Source: JAGDZR01 sp049115695 (GTDB taxonomy: Bacteria > Bacteroidota > Bacteroidia > Cytophagales > Cyclobacteriaceae). From it: 64,000 bases of DNA. A program made the translations under genes and the position numbers. This document shows positions 54,601 to 62,227 of the stretch, piece by piece (the stretch's first letter is position 1; the number at the start of each line of letters is the position of its first letter). The DNA is taken from contig JAGDZR010000007.1 of the NCBI GenBank assembly GCA_049115695.1, forward strand, positions 186,001 to 250,000, given 5' to 3'. Under the pieces are notes generated by a model. The model worked only from the letters and a program-made list of their open reading frames with translations. It was not told where the DNA came from and made no database searches.

Positions 54601-57600
54601 GTGGTTACGGTCAATGTATGAACCCCCCAATTCGTCTCGTTTACCGAAGGTATCTCAATTCTCAATAAGTTTTCTGAACTCGCCAGGACAGTGGCCTGAT
54701 CTTCTCCAATCATCACTATGTTGTCCGCGGGAGTTGTACTAAAACCGGTACCATAAACCAATACCTGAGCACCTCCAATGGCATGATCTGGTTCGATTTT
54801 GGTGACGGCAAGCCAGGGCTTTATGTTCACTGTCCAGTCCCTGGTACTGTCATTATCCGCCCTCACGGTGTATACCAGCCCACCAGTAAAATCATTTGGT
54901 GTTACCCCGGACTCTTGAGCAACAGATGACACGGTGGCAATGGCTCCATATGACAATGAGAAGTTCGGAACAATATTGGTAAGGTCTGTACCTGTTTCTA
55001 CCCGAACTGTGATGGTTGCACTGGCTGTATCAATGATGGCTGCACTTAATTCACCGTCGACACTAAATGATTGAAAATCATTTCCAGCATAACGATGCTC
55101 ATGAAATAAAAGGTATGCAAATGTACTTTGACCCAGAAAGGTAAACAGATCCAGGTCTCCATCCCCGTCCACATCTACCAGTGTAGCGTCAGATGGGGTA
55201 AAACCCGGTAAAAACTCTTCGCTCAAAAGCTTCTCCTCTCCCAGTGGATGGGAAAACCAGGAGTAATAGTTGATATCAGCTATTATATCTTCATAGCCAT
55301 CCTGGTTAAAATCGCCCACCGCCAACGGCATGGTCTTAAAATCGCTGGTTAGATTGATATCATCAACGGCTTTAAACAGTAGGTTAGGGTCGCCAAGGTT
55401 TTCAAAAAGTTCGATTTTTTCTTCATTTTTAACATTGACCAATAGGTCCAGGTCTCCGTCCTTGTCATGATCATAAGCAAACAATCGATTGGGGTTGTTG
55501 ATCCCCTGCTCGATGAGATGAAAGGTAAAAGTTGAATCACGATTGTTTTCCAACCACCACAATCTGTCTGCATCTCCAACCGCAACAGCTATATCCATCC
55601 AACCGTCCCCATCATAATCTGCCGCCTTCACATCCGTACACTCTAAGGTCAGTGTATAGGGTACTGATGTGCCGTCAACAGGTACATCTATGTTGCCATT
55701 CCATGCCGCATAAGTAAATGAACCTGTACCGTCATTGTATGACACCTGCATGGGACTGCCCACCAGCAAATCGAGATACCCATCCATGTTCATGTCCGCA
55801 AGCTCAAGTGCGCCACGTTGTGTGAAATCCGGGCCTCCATAAGGCGATTCCGTGACGGTAAAAGTACCGTCACCATCGTTCATATACGTATGTACTTTAT
55901 GAAGAAGTGACGAGCCATATGGTGTATCAAACATACCAAAACCGGTGGTGACAAAATCCATCCGGCCGTCGTTGTTGAGATCGCCAGCTTTCAGAATGTG
56001 CGATACATCTTCCCAGGCAGCAGGTTCTGTATACGTTTGGAGAACGGCTTCATCAGTATAATTACCTGCACCATCATTGGACATCCAGGCCACAAACTCG
56101 GGTGTTTGGTAGACGATATCAAAATCACCATCATTATCCAGATCTATCGGTTCGACCTGATAATGGTACCCCGGATATTCACCGGGAATTGATTTCACCA
56201 GATTGTAAGGTTCCAGTGTCCTGGGCTCGTTGGGCTGTTGATCCAAGACCGTGAAATTGGTATGGTTTTGACTACCGCCACTGGCATTGGTCACGACCAC
56301 CTGCGTGGGACCCACTGCCATATCTGGTACTGTCACTGTCAATACATTTTCTGTAGCAGCAGTGACAACCGCAGGCACATTTCCGAAAGTCACATTATTG
56401 TTCTCTGGCAGTGAGTCAAAGTAATTACCATAGATTTTGATAGAATCGCCGGGGATAGCTGAGGATTTACTTAGTTCGATGGTTTTACTGGCGGTAACAG
56501 CTACTACTTTCCAATCCTTGATGAAATAGCCGTTTTCTGAGGTTACCGAGTATATAAGGGTGTCTGAAAAATCATTGATGGTTTCACCAGAGACTTGAGG
56601 TGTAGCACCAATTTTGGCAGTTGCACCACTAGATAATTCAAAGGATGCCACAATATTGGACAAAGAGGATACGTCATTAACATATATCTCAATTAGCGAA
56701 TCTTCTCTACTAATGATTTCCTGACCGATGACCTCTGGAATGCTAAAATTAATTATCTCAGGAAAAATGTTCTTTTTAGATATTAGTATGTTATCAAAAG
56801 CAATTGAATCTCCAATTGTTGGTTCTTCTCGATTGTTATAGGTAATTCTGAATTTGATAAAACTGCTTCCACTATAATCATTCCCTTGGTAGTCCTGAAG
56901 AGAAATACTTGATTTTATCCATTTATCATTTAATTCATCTGTAAAAGAGTTAAAATTTATCGGTCCTTGACCTTCTGGAGCTTGAAATGAATCCCAGTAC
57001 CAATTAGTTTTATAATCCCAACAATCATCGCTGGGTGGCGGCTGTGAAAAATCGTCCCAAGGGATACCACAGACAGTATTGTCATTTCCATCTGTTCCCA
57101 GCATCACCCAATTTGAATTATCCAATGTATACTCCACTGAGTAATCAACCCAACCTTCTGCATTGACGAAATGTCCAAAATTGAAGAAATACTGTTCACT
57201 GTTTTCAGCAAAATTAAAAGTGGGTGAAGTGAAAATGGACGTTGACTCAACCCCATCTTCTTTAATTAACCAAAACTTGCCACCACCGCTAAGATCATCG
57301 TTGATAGCATGAGTAGGATCAGGAGCCGTCCAATTCCACTCCGCATCTCCAGCCCACCCCCCATCATCATTATCAAAATCTTCGAAATAAGCCGTGCCAT
57401 GATCAGTGCGGCCATTGATGAGCTTGAAGTTGTCTATACCAACACCTTCCCTGGTTTCCTGATTGTCCGAAGCAAAGTAAAATCGAAACCTGACATCCGA
57501 TTTATTATCTAAAGAATCCGGCAATTCATGCTCAGCTAATATCCAGCCTCCTGAACCGAATTCGTCACTTCCTGTCCAGCCAATACTATCCAGCGCCTCT

Positions 57601-58043
57601 ATCGAATTTGAATTGTACCAAAGTGTCCCGGTTACAGAGCTTCCTATCGGTCCCCATACCGTACCTCCATCTGTAGAAACTTCCAATAACAATCCATCGA
57701 AATTAGATTCCATCTCACCCCATAGTTTGAAGCTGACAAAAGCGGGTGTCAATCCTGTAAAATCATAAGATGGACTCATTACCCAGCTGGCCTCATCATT
57801 GTTGTAATCGCCAGTCAGGTTGGTCACCCAGGCTTGAGATCCGGTTGCAGCTGTATCGATGACAGATCCATCTGGATCGCCTAGGGCCCAACTATTGTTA
57901 GTTCCTCCACTGGTCCAGTCATTGGCACCACCTTCCCATGATTCAAAATCAATCACTTCTTCGGTATAGATCTGGGCACTGGTTTTACCCGCCACCAAAA
58001 CAATGATAAGGAGTAGTATTAATTTGATGTATATGCGCGTCAT
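48618..58043 (-). CDS. Giant secreted multidomain protein: FG-GAP/VCBS, TIG, FN3, cadherin and T9SS sorting domain
   Basis: 3141 residues. In approximate order: signal peptide 1-24 (ending TSAQ); jelly-roll/MAM-like domains to about 430; TIG domain 525-608; seven FG-GAP-type repeats 630-970 with Ca2+ loops such as DLDNDGDFD and DVDGDGDLD; a beta domain 1000-1070; a second TIG 1078-1160; a second FG-GAP set 1188-1480; nine FN3 domains 1610-2410, six of them alternating between two subtypes; two cadherin-like domains 2418-2610; and a C-terminal T9SS type A domain (about 3060-3141) with VYPNPSSGDVYLPV and GIYFVEL. So it is exported by T9SS and anchored or released at the surface. It starts 2 nt after an upstream secreted protein gene and overlaps the caspase gene by 4 bp. 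It has no enzyme domain; adhesion or substrate display is likely. Confidence 0.9.
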   Translation of the reverse strand: MTRIYIKLILLLIIVLVAGKTSAQIYTEEVIDFESWEGGANDWTSGGTNNSWALGDPDGSVIDTAATGSQAWVTNLTGDYNNDEASWVMSPSYDFTGLTPAFVSFKLWGEMESNFDGLLLEVSTDGGTVWGPIGSSVTGTLWYNSNSIEALDSIGWTGSDEFGSGGWILAEHELPDSLDNKSDVRFRFYFASDNQETREGVGIDNFKLINGRTDHGTAYFEDFDNDDGGWAGDAEWNWTAPDPTHAINDDLSGGGKFWLIKEDGVESTSIFTSPTFNFAENSEQYFFNFGHFVNAEGWVDYSVEYTLDNSNWVMLGTDGNDNTVCGIPWDDFSQPPPSDDCWDYKTNWYWDSFQAPEGQGPINFNSFTDELNDKWIKSSISLQDYQGNDYSGSSFIKFRITYNNREEPTIGDSIAFDNILISKKNIFPEIINFSIPEVIGQEIISREDSLIEIYVNDVSSLSNIVASFELSSGATAKIGATPQVSGETINDFSDTLIYSVTSENGYFIKDWKVVAVTASKTIELSKSSAIPGDSIKIYGNYFDSLPENNNVTFGNVPAVVTAATENVLTVTVPDMAVGPTQVVVTNASGGSQNHTNFTVLDQQPNEPRTLEPYNLVKSIPGEYPGYHYQVEPIDLDNDGDFDIVYQTPEFVAWMSNDGAGNYTDEAVLQTYTEPAAWEDVSHILKAGDLNNDGRMDFVTTGFGMFDTPYGSSLLHKVHTYMNDGDGTFTVTESPYGGPDFTQRGALELADMNMDGYLDLLVGSPMQVSYNDGTGSFTYAAWNGNIDVPVDGTSVPYTLTLECTDVKAADYDGDGWMDIAVAVGDADRLWWLENNRDSTFTFHLIEQGINNPNRLFAYDHDKDGDLDLLVNVKNEEKIELFENLGDPNLLFKAVDDINLTSDFKTMPLAVGDFNQDGYEDIIADINYYSWFSHPLGEEKLLSEEFLPGFTPSDATLVDVDGDGDLDLFTFLGQSTFAYLLFHEHRYAGNDFQSFSVDGELSAAIIDTASATITVRVETGTDLTNIVPNFSLSYGAIATVSSVAQESGVTPNDFTGGLVYTVRADNDSTRDWTVNIKPWLAVTKIEPDHAIGGAQVLVYGTGFSTTPADNIVMIGEDQATVLASSENLLRIEIPSVNETNWGVHTLTVTTENGASLPYTNFTLIRSDQVDGTFLSHVIDANAESPRIATPADLDNDGDLDLIVGFGSQNEIVVYKNLEGNYVKEVIASNLQFDLENFSVGDIDRNGLLDIMPSVSNFGFKNLGDFEFESFSFEGTLYPKLADLNNNGYLDYGVGLIMSNDGAGNYPSFDEAYTQFNSSDWFIYNAGFEHPGVDLDADGDLDYILGSFNTSHYRELINDGSGNLSFGDTLPMVSGQYRGSADFDFDGHQEHIFVGGNTFEWYGDASTAYAERGVINDLNFTPELFADIDGNGTLDLMGLGNVNFRSALIKAFIDETFSTQDPEEAFFKNGMFDGIWTWRYGDLDNDGDLDILYALSESNEVGWLENVNTEKIFYSFDVENQTADAEVFTDSIVAYMPEYASLDSILPTFTLPPQAYANSEDKDSLFSGISKLKLSRNFEPITVNAEDGSTFIYDLKVFYIPDGLDNATPNTMAINSAKISFSDADPDAWTYEVEYADNDAFTNAQFITGDYSGTENISITELASGTQYWVRVRLVNGAGKSVADETSFWTLPDAPVLAEGIINRTDFDVNWPAVTGSAYYLVDVSTNNFLSFVPGYNDMVVYGTDTIVFGLNMGSGYQVRARAVNVADGQSSESATLSLETLPQIASWKNTSNITSTGFTLNWNESPGTDDYLLDISVDTFQTFIAGYDQQAVQDLLHSVTGLQPATHYQARLRSSNTGGIAPVSDTLMILTLPEIPDAVTFTNRTQTTVMAHWPKITGAVDYYLELSADEFSSKVSGYNPKIVSDTFLLIDKLSVGNDYQMVIRSRNATGQTINSEVFSFSTLPGTPTLSSSNITQNGFDLGWSSVSGSDAFKLDLSTNQFTTFVTDYQDKDLSETFHSLNGLSPATTYHVRIRSYNSHSESPYSDTLAILTVPATPTQVEFSERQQKSIMVSWDPIPGAEQYYLRVSNDEFSSFISGYGPKLVSDTFKLIDRLAIGTDYQLTLSTKNASGESPESIVFDFSTLLGSPSLDLSAVDQTNFTLEWNSINNADSFEIDLSTDNFSSYLSDYQAFKTAENFLEVSGLSPATQYMARIRSWNANGTSPESDTLVITTIPETPGMVAVSEIGQNEATLSWEAVDGNTNYYLDVSENNFGTFLRGFGPKILTDTSIIVNDLREGINYQVRLRSSNSSGQSPDSEEATFVTIPVEPLARDASSITDSSFRANWNSVSGATYYRLQISRDDFASLELDSTVQFALPLEVGNLKNDTLYKYRVLAGNENGASGFSNVIALFTLQGDVNNKPTDISLDNQTIAENQSVGNTVAALTTSDLDFEDMHRYSLVTGTGDEGNHAFEIVRNLLLTRKSFNFEDTSSYSIRIQTDDGQGETYEKSFIIDIRNVNDQPTKISLSDTSIEAYSAINTVVGVLQTEDEDHANHGYEVRNEAGLNAFTVFGNELRNTVVFTNEADSVIELVLVASDASGASLEDTFRILITPFIDVEPPVISQVTEPGEFVSGSSPISITADVTDFAIDEVTFLYKSLLADDYSSQLMDQNNTTYSVAVSEEMIGELGLQYYLVAVDESGNQSVTDIYSIPISFPQEESPVVEVDETRFGGEVSDYQILAIPYVFEGTDNRVSVIFDEYANDNYGTQWRLLRYSNNENALIDLTGSNEIQIGEGYFFNARTAREIKVGKAKVNLEDPFTLQLRAGWNLIGNPYNVDISWPEVLGNNPSEGVGPLRVLDPSNLSAWPESITLKKFAGAYVQSMEATTLSLSYTYNADGGRTTAEYDRPAYSWFVPITLQQNGLSGGGAIGMHRSAKHEADVLDRLTLPKWLQYLEMSFAHPEHPYGQLSEDIVKDTSYYVWNFEVAGSNAGMTRLTWEPNPSMINLKLLDLSNGELTDMLTASSYAFDLQGSNSFKLLYSENPEEQFIEHQIIVGDVYPNPSSGDVYLPVNLPAHPFAYEVNMSILDLSGRVNYAETIRLAPGQHDIRISEREFSNSGIYFVELSLPHENGQYHHRTKIIIQK

Positions 58044-58045
58044 TA

Positions 58046-58822
58046 TCAGTTACAGTCAGGGGTTGCACATGGTAAATCAGGGATCCGATCTGGTTCGACA
58101 TTGCCACCTGTATTGGACCCTAGTCGGTCAATCAATAAATACAGCACACCGGCAGCCAACCCACCAATGGATGATGGCACGTAAAGTGGTACCCGTCTTG
58201 TTACATCAAATGGAGGGGTGATCACTATGTCTTCTTTGTTGTTTTGATCGGTAATCTTCAGGGTATAGCCCTTGCCCGGCTTTACATCTTTGGGTAAGAC
58301 AAACTCATATTCCCCCACATTCGCAATATTGGTGAAAGTATGGACCCGTTCACTTTTGGCATTGTACAAGTCCCAGGTAAGGACGTTGCTACCCCGGCCA
58401 GCTGCCCAGGTCAGTGTGTAGGGTCGATCTCGTTTCATTTTACTCACATCCTCAAAGTCATTAAGCGTCACAAACGGGATGTAGAGTTTACCTTTTAGTT
58501 CTATCGCTACATCTCCTTTGAAATCAGCTCCCAGCTCCTGTCTGGCATGCCAGATCGCTTTTTTATTACCTCCAACAGAGATATCTACGCCTATGTCTCC
58601 TTCCACCATTTCCATCGGCAGGATGTAATTGTCATTGGATGAGTACAGACTTAATTGATATTTATGAGTGATATCATTGTCCAATAGGTCGTAGGTGATA
58701 TGAACATCTTCCCCTACCAACGCTATTTCCTTGATCATAAGATCCTGGGCGGGTAGGCATAAAACATTGACGAATAAGAGTAGAAAGCCTATGACTCGGC
58801 CGAGTAGTTGGGGTGGTGACAT
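58046..58822 (-). CDS. Secreted Ig-like protein, first gene of the caspase operon
   Basis: 258 residues with a signal peptide (about 1-26, ending LPAQ). An Ig-like beta domain follows (ITYDLLDNDITHKYQLSLYSS, GDIGVDISVGGNKKAIWHA), a fold seen next to caspase and formylglycine-type proteins in Bacteroidota. A second beta domain (TLTWAAGRGSNVLTWDLYN to GKGYTLKITDQ) comes next. A weakly hydrophobic stretch near 217-235 (SSIGGLAAGVLYLLIDRL) could be a membrane anchor. Its stop is 2 nt before the start of the giant gene, so the three genes form one operon. Confidence 0.7.
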   Translation of the reverse strand: MSPPQLLGRVIGFLLLFVNVLCLPAQDLMIKEIALVGEDVHITYDLLDNDITHKYQLSLYSSNDNYILPMEMVEGDIGVDISVGGNKKAIWHARQELGADFKGDVAIELKGKLYIPFVTLNDFEDVSKMKRDRPYTLTWAAGRGSNVLTWDLYNAKSERVHTFTNIANVGEYEFVLPKDVKPGKGYTLKITDQNNKEDIVITPPFDVTRRVPLYVPSSIGGLAAGVLYLLIDRLGSNTGGNVEPDRIPDLPCATPDCN

Positions 58823-59049
58823 GATAGAGAAAAATTAGTTGGTTTGCACAACAATTTATTGATTATAAATAATAATTCAAAAGCGTTTGATCTGGAGAAA
58901 TACAACTTCCTTAGTTAGCACATAACGTATTTGATTCGCTGTTTTATTCAATGTGTCACAAGTACATTAAATCTGACCAGCGCGATGAGGTTGTCAATGA
59001 AATAAAATGTAAGTATTTTGGTTATTAATTAGCCTAACTTTAGACCCAT

Positions 59050-59802
59050 ATGAACAGCGTCAAAACAACAGCTTTATTAATCGTGCTACTACTTTTAGTT
59101 CAAGTAGGTCTGGCACAAGAAACTTATTACGTGCTCCATGTAAATGGGCAAGTAAGCACCGCAGCATCAGTCCTCAAGCCAAAAGACAAGGTCCTGACCA
59201 CTGACCTTTTGCAGTTTTCAAGTGAGTCTGCCTTTGCTGTAGTATTTAGCAGTACAGCGGGGCGCAAGATTGTTCGACCTGTTAACAAGTCTACCGAAAC
59301 TCAATCTGAGCTGGCTTACTTTTTAAATGAAAATCTTTTTCCCGTTCAAAATCAACTAAGTACTCGTGGAGGCGATGCGCTGCGCTCATTTAATGATGTG
59401 AAGGATTACTTTGCTACTCCAGTGTTGGTTGTGGATCAACTGTCACTGACCATCAACACGGAAGCATTGGGCATCAATGAAAACAATGTCTTTTCGATCA
59501 CCGCCAATGAAGCAGAAGCACTTGGCTCTTATGTCGAAGACCAGTGGATTGTTTCCCTGGATGAACTAGCGGCTATCGATGGACATTCTCAGGTGCTCAA
59601 CTTCAAGGATGCATCCTTCGGCAGTCAGATGCCGATTTGTGACATCAATCTGATTCTCAAAACCAGCGAAGAGTTGAAAGAGGAGTTATCCTTCTACCGA
59701 TCTCTCACCAATACCGTTTTTGACGAAGCGTCTCTCAAAGATCACCTGGAAACCATCTATGGGAGATTTGACCCTGATCTACTCAAGCAACTGCTCGAAT
59801 GA
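59050..59802 (+). CDS. Hypothetical secreted protein preceding the CHASE2 sensor
   Basis: 250 residues, signal peptide 1-22 (ending GLAQ). The first mature segment (YYVLHVNGQVST, then LKPKDKVLTTDLLQFSS and AFAVVFSSTAGRKIVRP) has the layout of a FecR-like or outer-membrane-stress beta domain. The C-terminal part is helical. I do not recognise a named family. Its stop overlaps the start of the CHASE2-like gene by 4 bp, and the pair diverges from the caspase operon across 227 bp, which shows no gene and no clear promoter. Confidence 0.65.
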   Translation: MNSVKTTALLIVLLLLVQVGLAQETYYVLHVNGQVSTAASVLKPKDKVLTTDLLQFSSESAFAVVFSSTAGRKIVRPVNKSTETQSELAYFLNENLFPVQNQLSTRGGDALRSFNDVKDYFATPVLVVDQLSLTINTEALGINENNVFSITANEAEALGSYVEDQWIVSLDELAAIDGHSQVLNFKDASFGSQMPICDINLILKTSEELKEELSFYRSLTNTVFDEASLKDHLETIYGRFDPDLLKQLLE

Positions 59803-60968
59803 AGTTGCAATTGCTTAAGAAATGGAAGCATTTCTTTTACATCGCGCATGCTGTAATCTTATTGATTGTTACGCTGTTTCTTCAGCAATTGCTATTTCTA
59901 TACAAAGATGAAGCGTCTGTCATTCAGGTGTCGACCTTCGCTAAAATGTTGTTGTCGGGGGACAACAAGCCTGATCCCGCTTCTTTCCTGTTTATCAACA
60001 CCTCGTTTGACAATGCGCTCGTAACTGTTTTTGACGAGACTGGCTTTATTCCCCTGGGCAATCAACCCATCACCGATCGTGAAAAGTTGGTCGAACTGAT
60101 GGAGACGATCCATCAAAATCCGCAGCACAAATTCCTCATCCTGGACGTTTTCATCGAACAAACAACGCCAGCGGATGAAAAGCTCGAACGGCTGCTCAAC
60201 GAAACACCCCGAACTATCGCAGGTCATTTCATTGATGAGCAATATCAACCCATCCAACCCTCAATCGATATTCCAACAGGTGCGGTAACAGTGCGAGTAC
60301 TCAATGATGAGTTCACAAAATACAAATTATCCTATAGCGATTCTGTTCTCACGCTCCCTTTGAAGGTTTTCCTTGATGAGACAAACAGCACATACAAGCA
60401 TGGTGAGGTAGTCAGTTGGATTGATGGGGTGCCGCTGCTCAACACTTTCTTCCTAAACTTTCGTGTTAACACCTATGACTTGAAGATTGACAAGAGTTAT
60501 CCGCTCATCAATCTTGGCGAACTGCTAATGTTGGGCCCTGAGAATATTGCAGAGCTCACCAATGATCGATTAGTTGTGATCGGTGATTTTGAGGCCAACG
60601 ACAACATTGAAACACTCTTTGGAAGCATCCCTGGTCCATTGCTGCTAACTAATGTGGTATTGGCATTGGAGCAGATGGACATGAAAATCAGTCTACCCTA
60701 TTTACTTTTCCTGCTGTTATGCTTCTATTTCCTGAGCAGTATCGTATTCAACCCTAATGATGTGGTGGGACAAATCATTCATAAAATCCGTATTGGAGAA
60801 CTCCTTCAAAATTTCATCAAGGGCATGAGCTTGATCATCCTGCTGTCAATTATCTCCATTCTTTCATTCCTCATATTCCACATTCATGTCAATATCATGA
60901 TCATGTCCATCTACCTCTATGCGGTGGATTACCTTATCATCAGAATAGATAAAGGGGATAACAACTAA
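59799..60968 (+). CDS. CHASE2-like membrane sensor protein
   Basis: 389 residues. One N-terminal membrane helix (about 13-33), a large extracytoplasmic domain (35-290) and three C-terminal helices (about 293-312, 335-360, 362-380). The domain matches CHASE2: SFLFINTSFDNALV, then ITDREKLVELMETI, KFLILDVFIEQ and LVVIGDFEAND. CHASE2 usually sits in front of kinase, cyclase or protease output domains. Here the output domain is absent and the protein ends just after the helices. A partner protein, perhaps the neighbouring secreted protein or the divergent caspase operon, may supply it. Confidence 0.78.
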   Translation: MKLQLLKKWKHFFYIAHAVILLIVTLFLQQLLFLYKDEASVIQVSTFAKMLLSGDNKPDPASFLFINTSFDNALVTVFDETGFIPLGNQPITDREKLVELMETIHQNPQHKFLILDVFIEQTTPADEKLERLLNETPRTIAGHFIDEQYQPIQPSIDIPTGAVTVRVLNDEFTKYKLSYSDSVLTLPLKVFLDETNSTYKHGEVVSWIDGVPLLNTFFLNFRVNTYDLKIDKSYPLINLGELLMLGPENIAELTNDRLVVIGDFEANDNIETLFGSIPGPLLLTNVVLALEQMDMKISLPYLLFLLLCFYFLSSIVFNPNDVVGQIIHKIRIGELLQNFIKGMSLIILLSIISILSFLIFHIHVNIMIMSIYLYAVDYLIIRIDKGDNN

Positions 60969-61054
60969 CTAAGACTTCCTGCATCATCATTCCACTCAAA
61001 TACTTTAGATTTGTTGCTCACACCCTCCTTTTTTTTATTCTAACCTTTGAGTAA

Positions 61055-62224
61055 ATGGACTTATTGGATTTTTTACCTTCAGACCGATTTGAAGGAACAT
61101 TGATTGGACGCGTGTGGACTACAAATACAATTCCCGGTCCGAGCCCGGTGCTGGTCACAGCAGATGGGGTGTTTGACCTCAGTCATATCGCACCTACCAC
61201 TTCAGCACTGCTCAATTTACCTGATCTCCTTGATCAAATAAACCTGGATGATTGTGCTAATCTGGGTAGTTACGAGACAATAGCAAAAAACTCATTTGTC
61301 AATCACAAAGACATTAACAAACCCTTCTTCCTCTCTCCATTTGATCTTCAGTCTGTTAAGGCTTGTGGTGTCACGTTTGTAGTGAGCATGATCGAAAGGG
61401 TGATTGAAGAGCGAGCCGGAGGTGATGCGTCCAAGGCTGTAGCGATAAGAAAAAAAATCAATGAAGCCATCGGTGGCAGCATTAATAGTATTGTGCCAGG
61501 TTCTAAAGCATCTGATGATCTGCGCGAGATGCTCCAGAAAGAAGGGATGTGGTCTCAATACCTGGAGGTTGGCATTGGTCCGTATGCGGAGGTTTTCACC
61601 AAGTCCCAACCCATGTCTACTGTTGGCCAGGGGGATTACATTGGGATTCTTCCTATCTCGAAATGGAACAATCCTGAACCCGAAATAGTCATGGCCGTCA
61701 ATCATACTGGGGAAGCGATTGGGGCCACCCTGGGCAATGATGTCAACCTGAGGGATATTGAAGGGAGAAGCGCATTATTACTTGGCAAGGCTAAAGACAA
61801 CAATGCTTCTTGCTCCATCGGGCCTTTTATCAGGCTTTTTGATGACACATTTTCGATCGAAGATGTGCGCAACGCTGAAGTGCGTGTATCCGTCAAAGGA
61901 CAGGATGGCTTTGTACTGGAAGACAAGAGTGACATGACCCAGATTAGTCGTGATGTGCTCGATCTGGTCAATCAAACTTACAGTGAGCACCATCAGTACC
62001 CTGACGGATTTGCACTGTTTACAGGCACATTATTTGCGCCTACTAAAGATCGCGATGGTGAAGGGATGGGATTCACCCATAAAAAGGGTGATGTCGTAAC
62101 CATTTCATCCGATAAGCTAGGTAAACTTCAAAACGAAGTAGTGTTTACGCATGAAGCTCCACAATGGGAGTTTGGTCTAGGTGCGTTGATGCAAAATCTG
62201 GCGGAAAGGGGATTGCTTACATAA
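61055..62224 (+). CDS. FAH-superfamily 2-keto-3-deoxy sugar acid dehydratase-like protein
   Basis: 389 residues, close to the length of XylX-type dehydratases of the Weimberg pathway. GVTFVVSMIERVIEERAGGD, divided as GVTFVVS and ERVIEERA, and the metal-binding motifs NPEPEIVM (two Glu), GNDVNLRD (Asp) and GKAKDNNASC are typical of the fumarylacetoacetate hydrolase fold in this group. It would turn a 2-keto-3-deoxy pentonate into alpha-ketoglutarate semialdehyde. The next gene is convergent, 3 bp away. The substrate is inferred from family resemblance only. Confidence 0.75.
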   Translation: MDLLDFLPSDRFEGTLIGRVWTTNTIPGPSPVLVTADGVFDLSHIAPTTSALLNLPDLLDQINLDDCANLGSYETIAKNSFVNHKDINKPFFLSPFDLQSVKACGVTFVVSMIERVIEERAGGDASKAVAIRKKINEAIGGSINSIVPGSKASDDLREMLQKEGMWSQYLEVGIGPYAEVFTKSQPMSTVGQGDYIGILPISKWNNPEPEIVMAVNHTGEAIGATLGNDVNLRDIEGRSALLLGKAKDNNASCSIGPFIRLFDDTFSIEDVRNAEVRVSVKGQDGFVLEDKSDMTQISRDVLDLVNQTYSEHHQYPDGFALFTGTLFAPTKDRDGEGMGFTHKKGDVVTISSDKLGKLQNEVVFTHEAPQWEFGLGALMQNLAERGLLT

Positions 62225-62227
62225 ATA

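Noticed and set aside
48618..58043. The giant gene as two or more fused reading errors.
   Set aside because: The frame is open for 3141 codons with regular domains, one signal peptide and one T9SS tail, so it is a single real gene.
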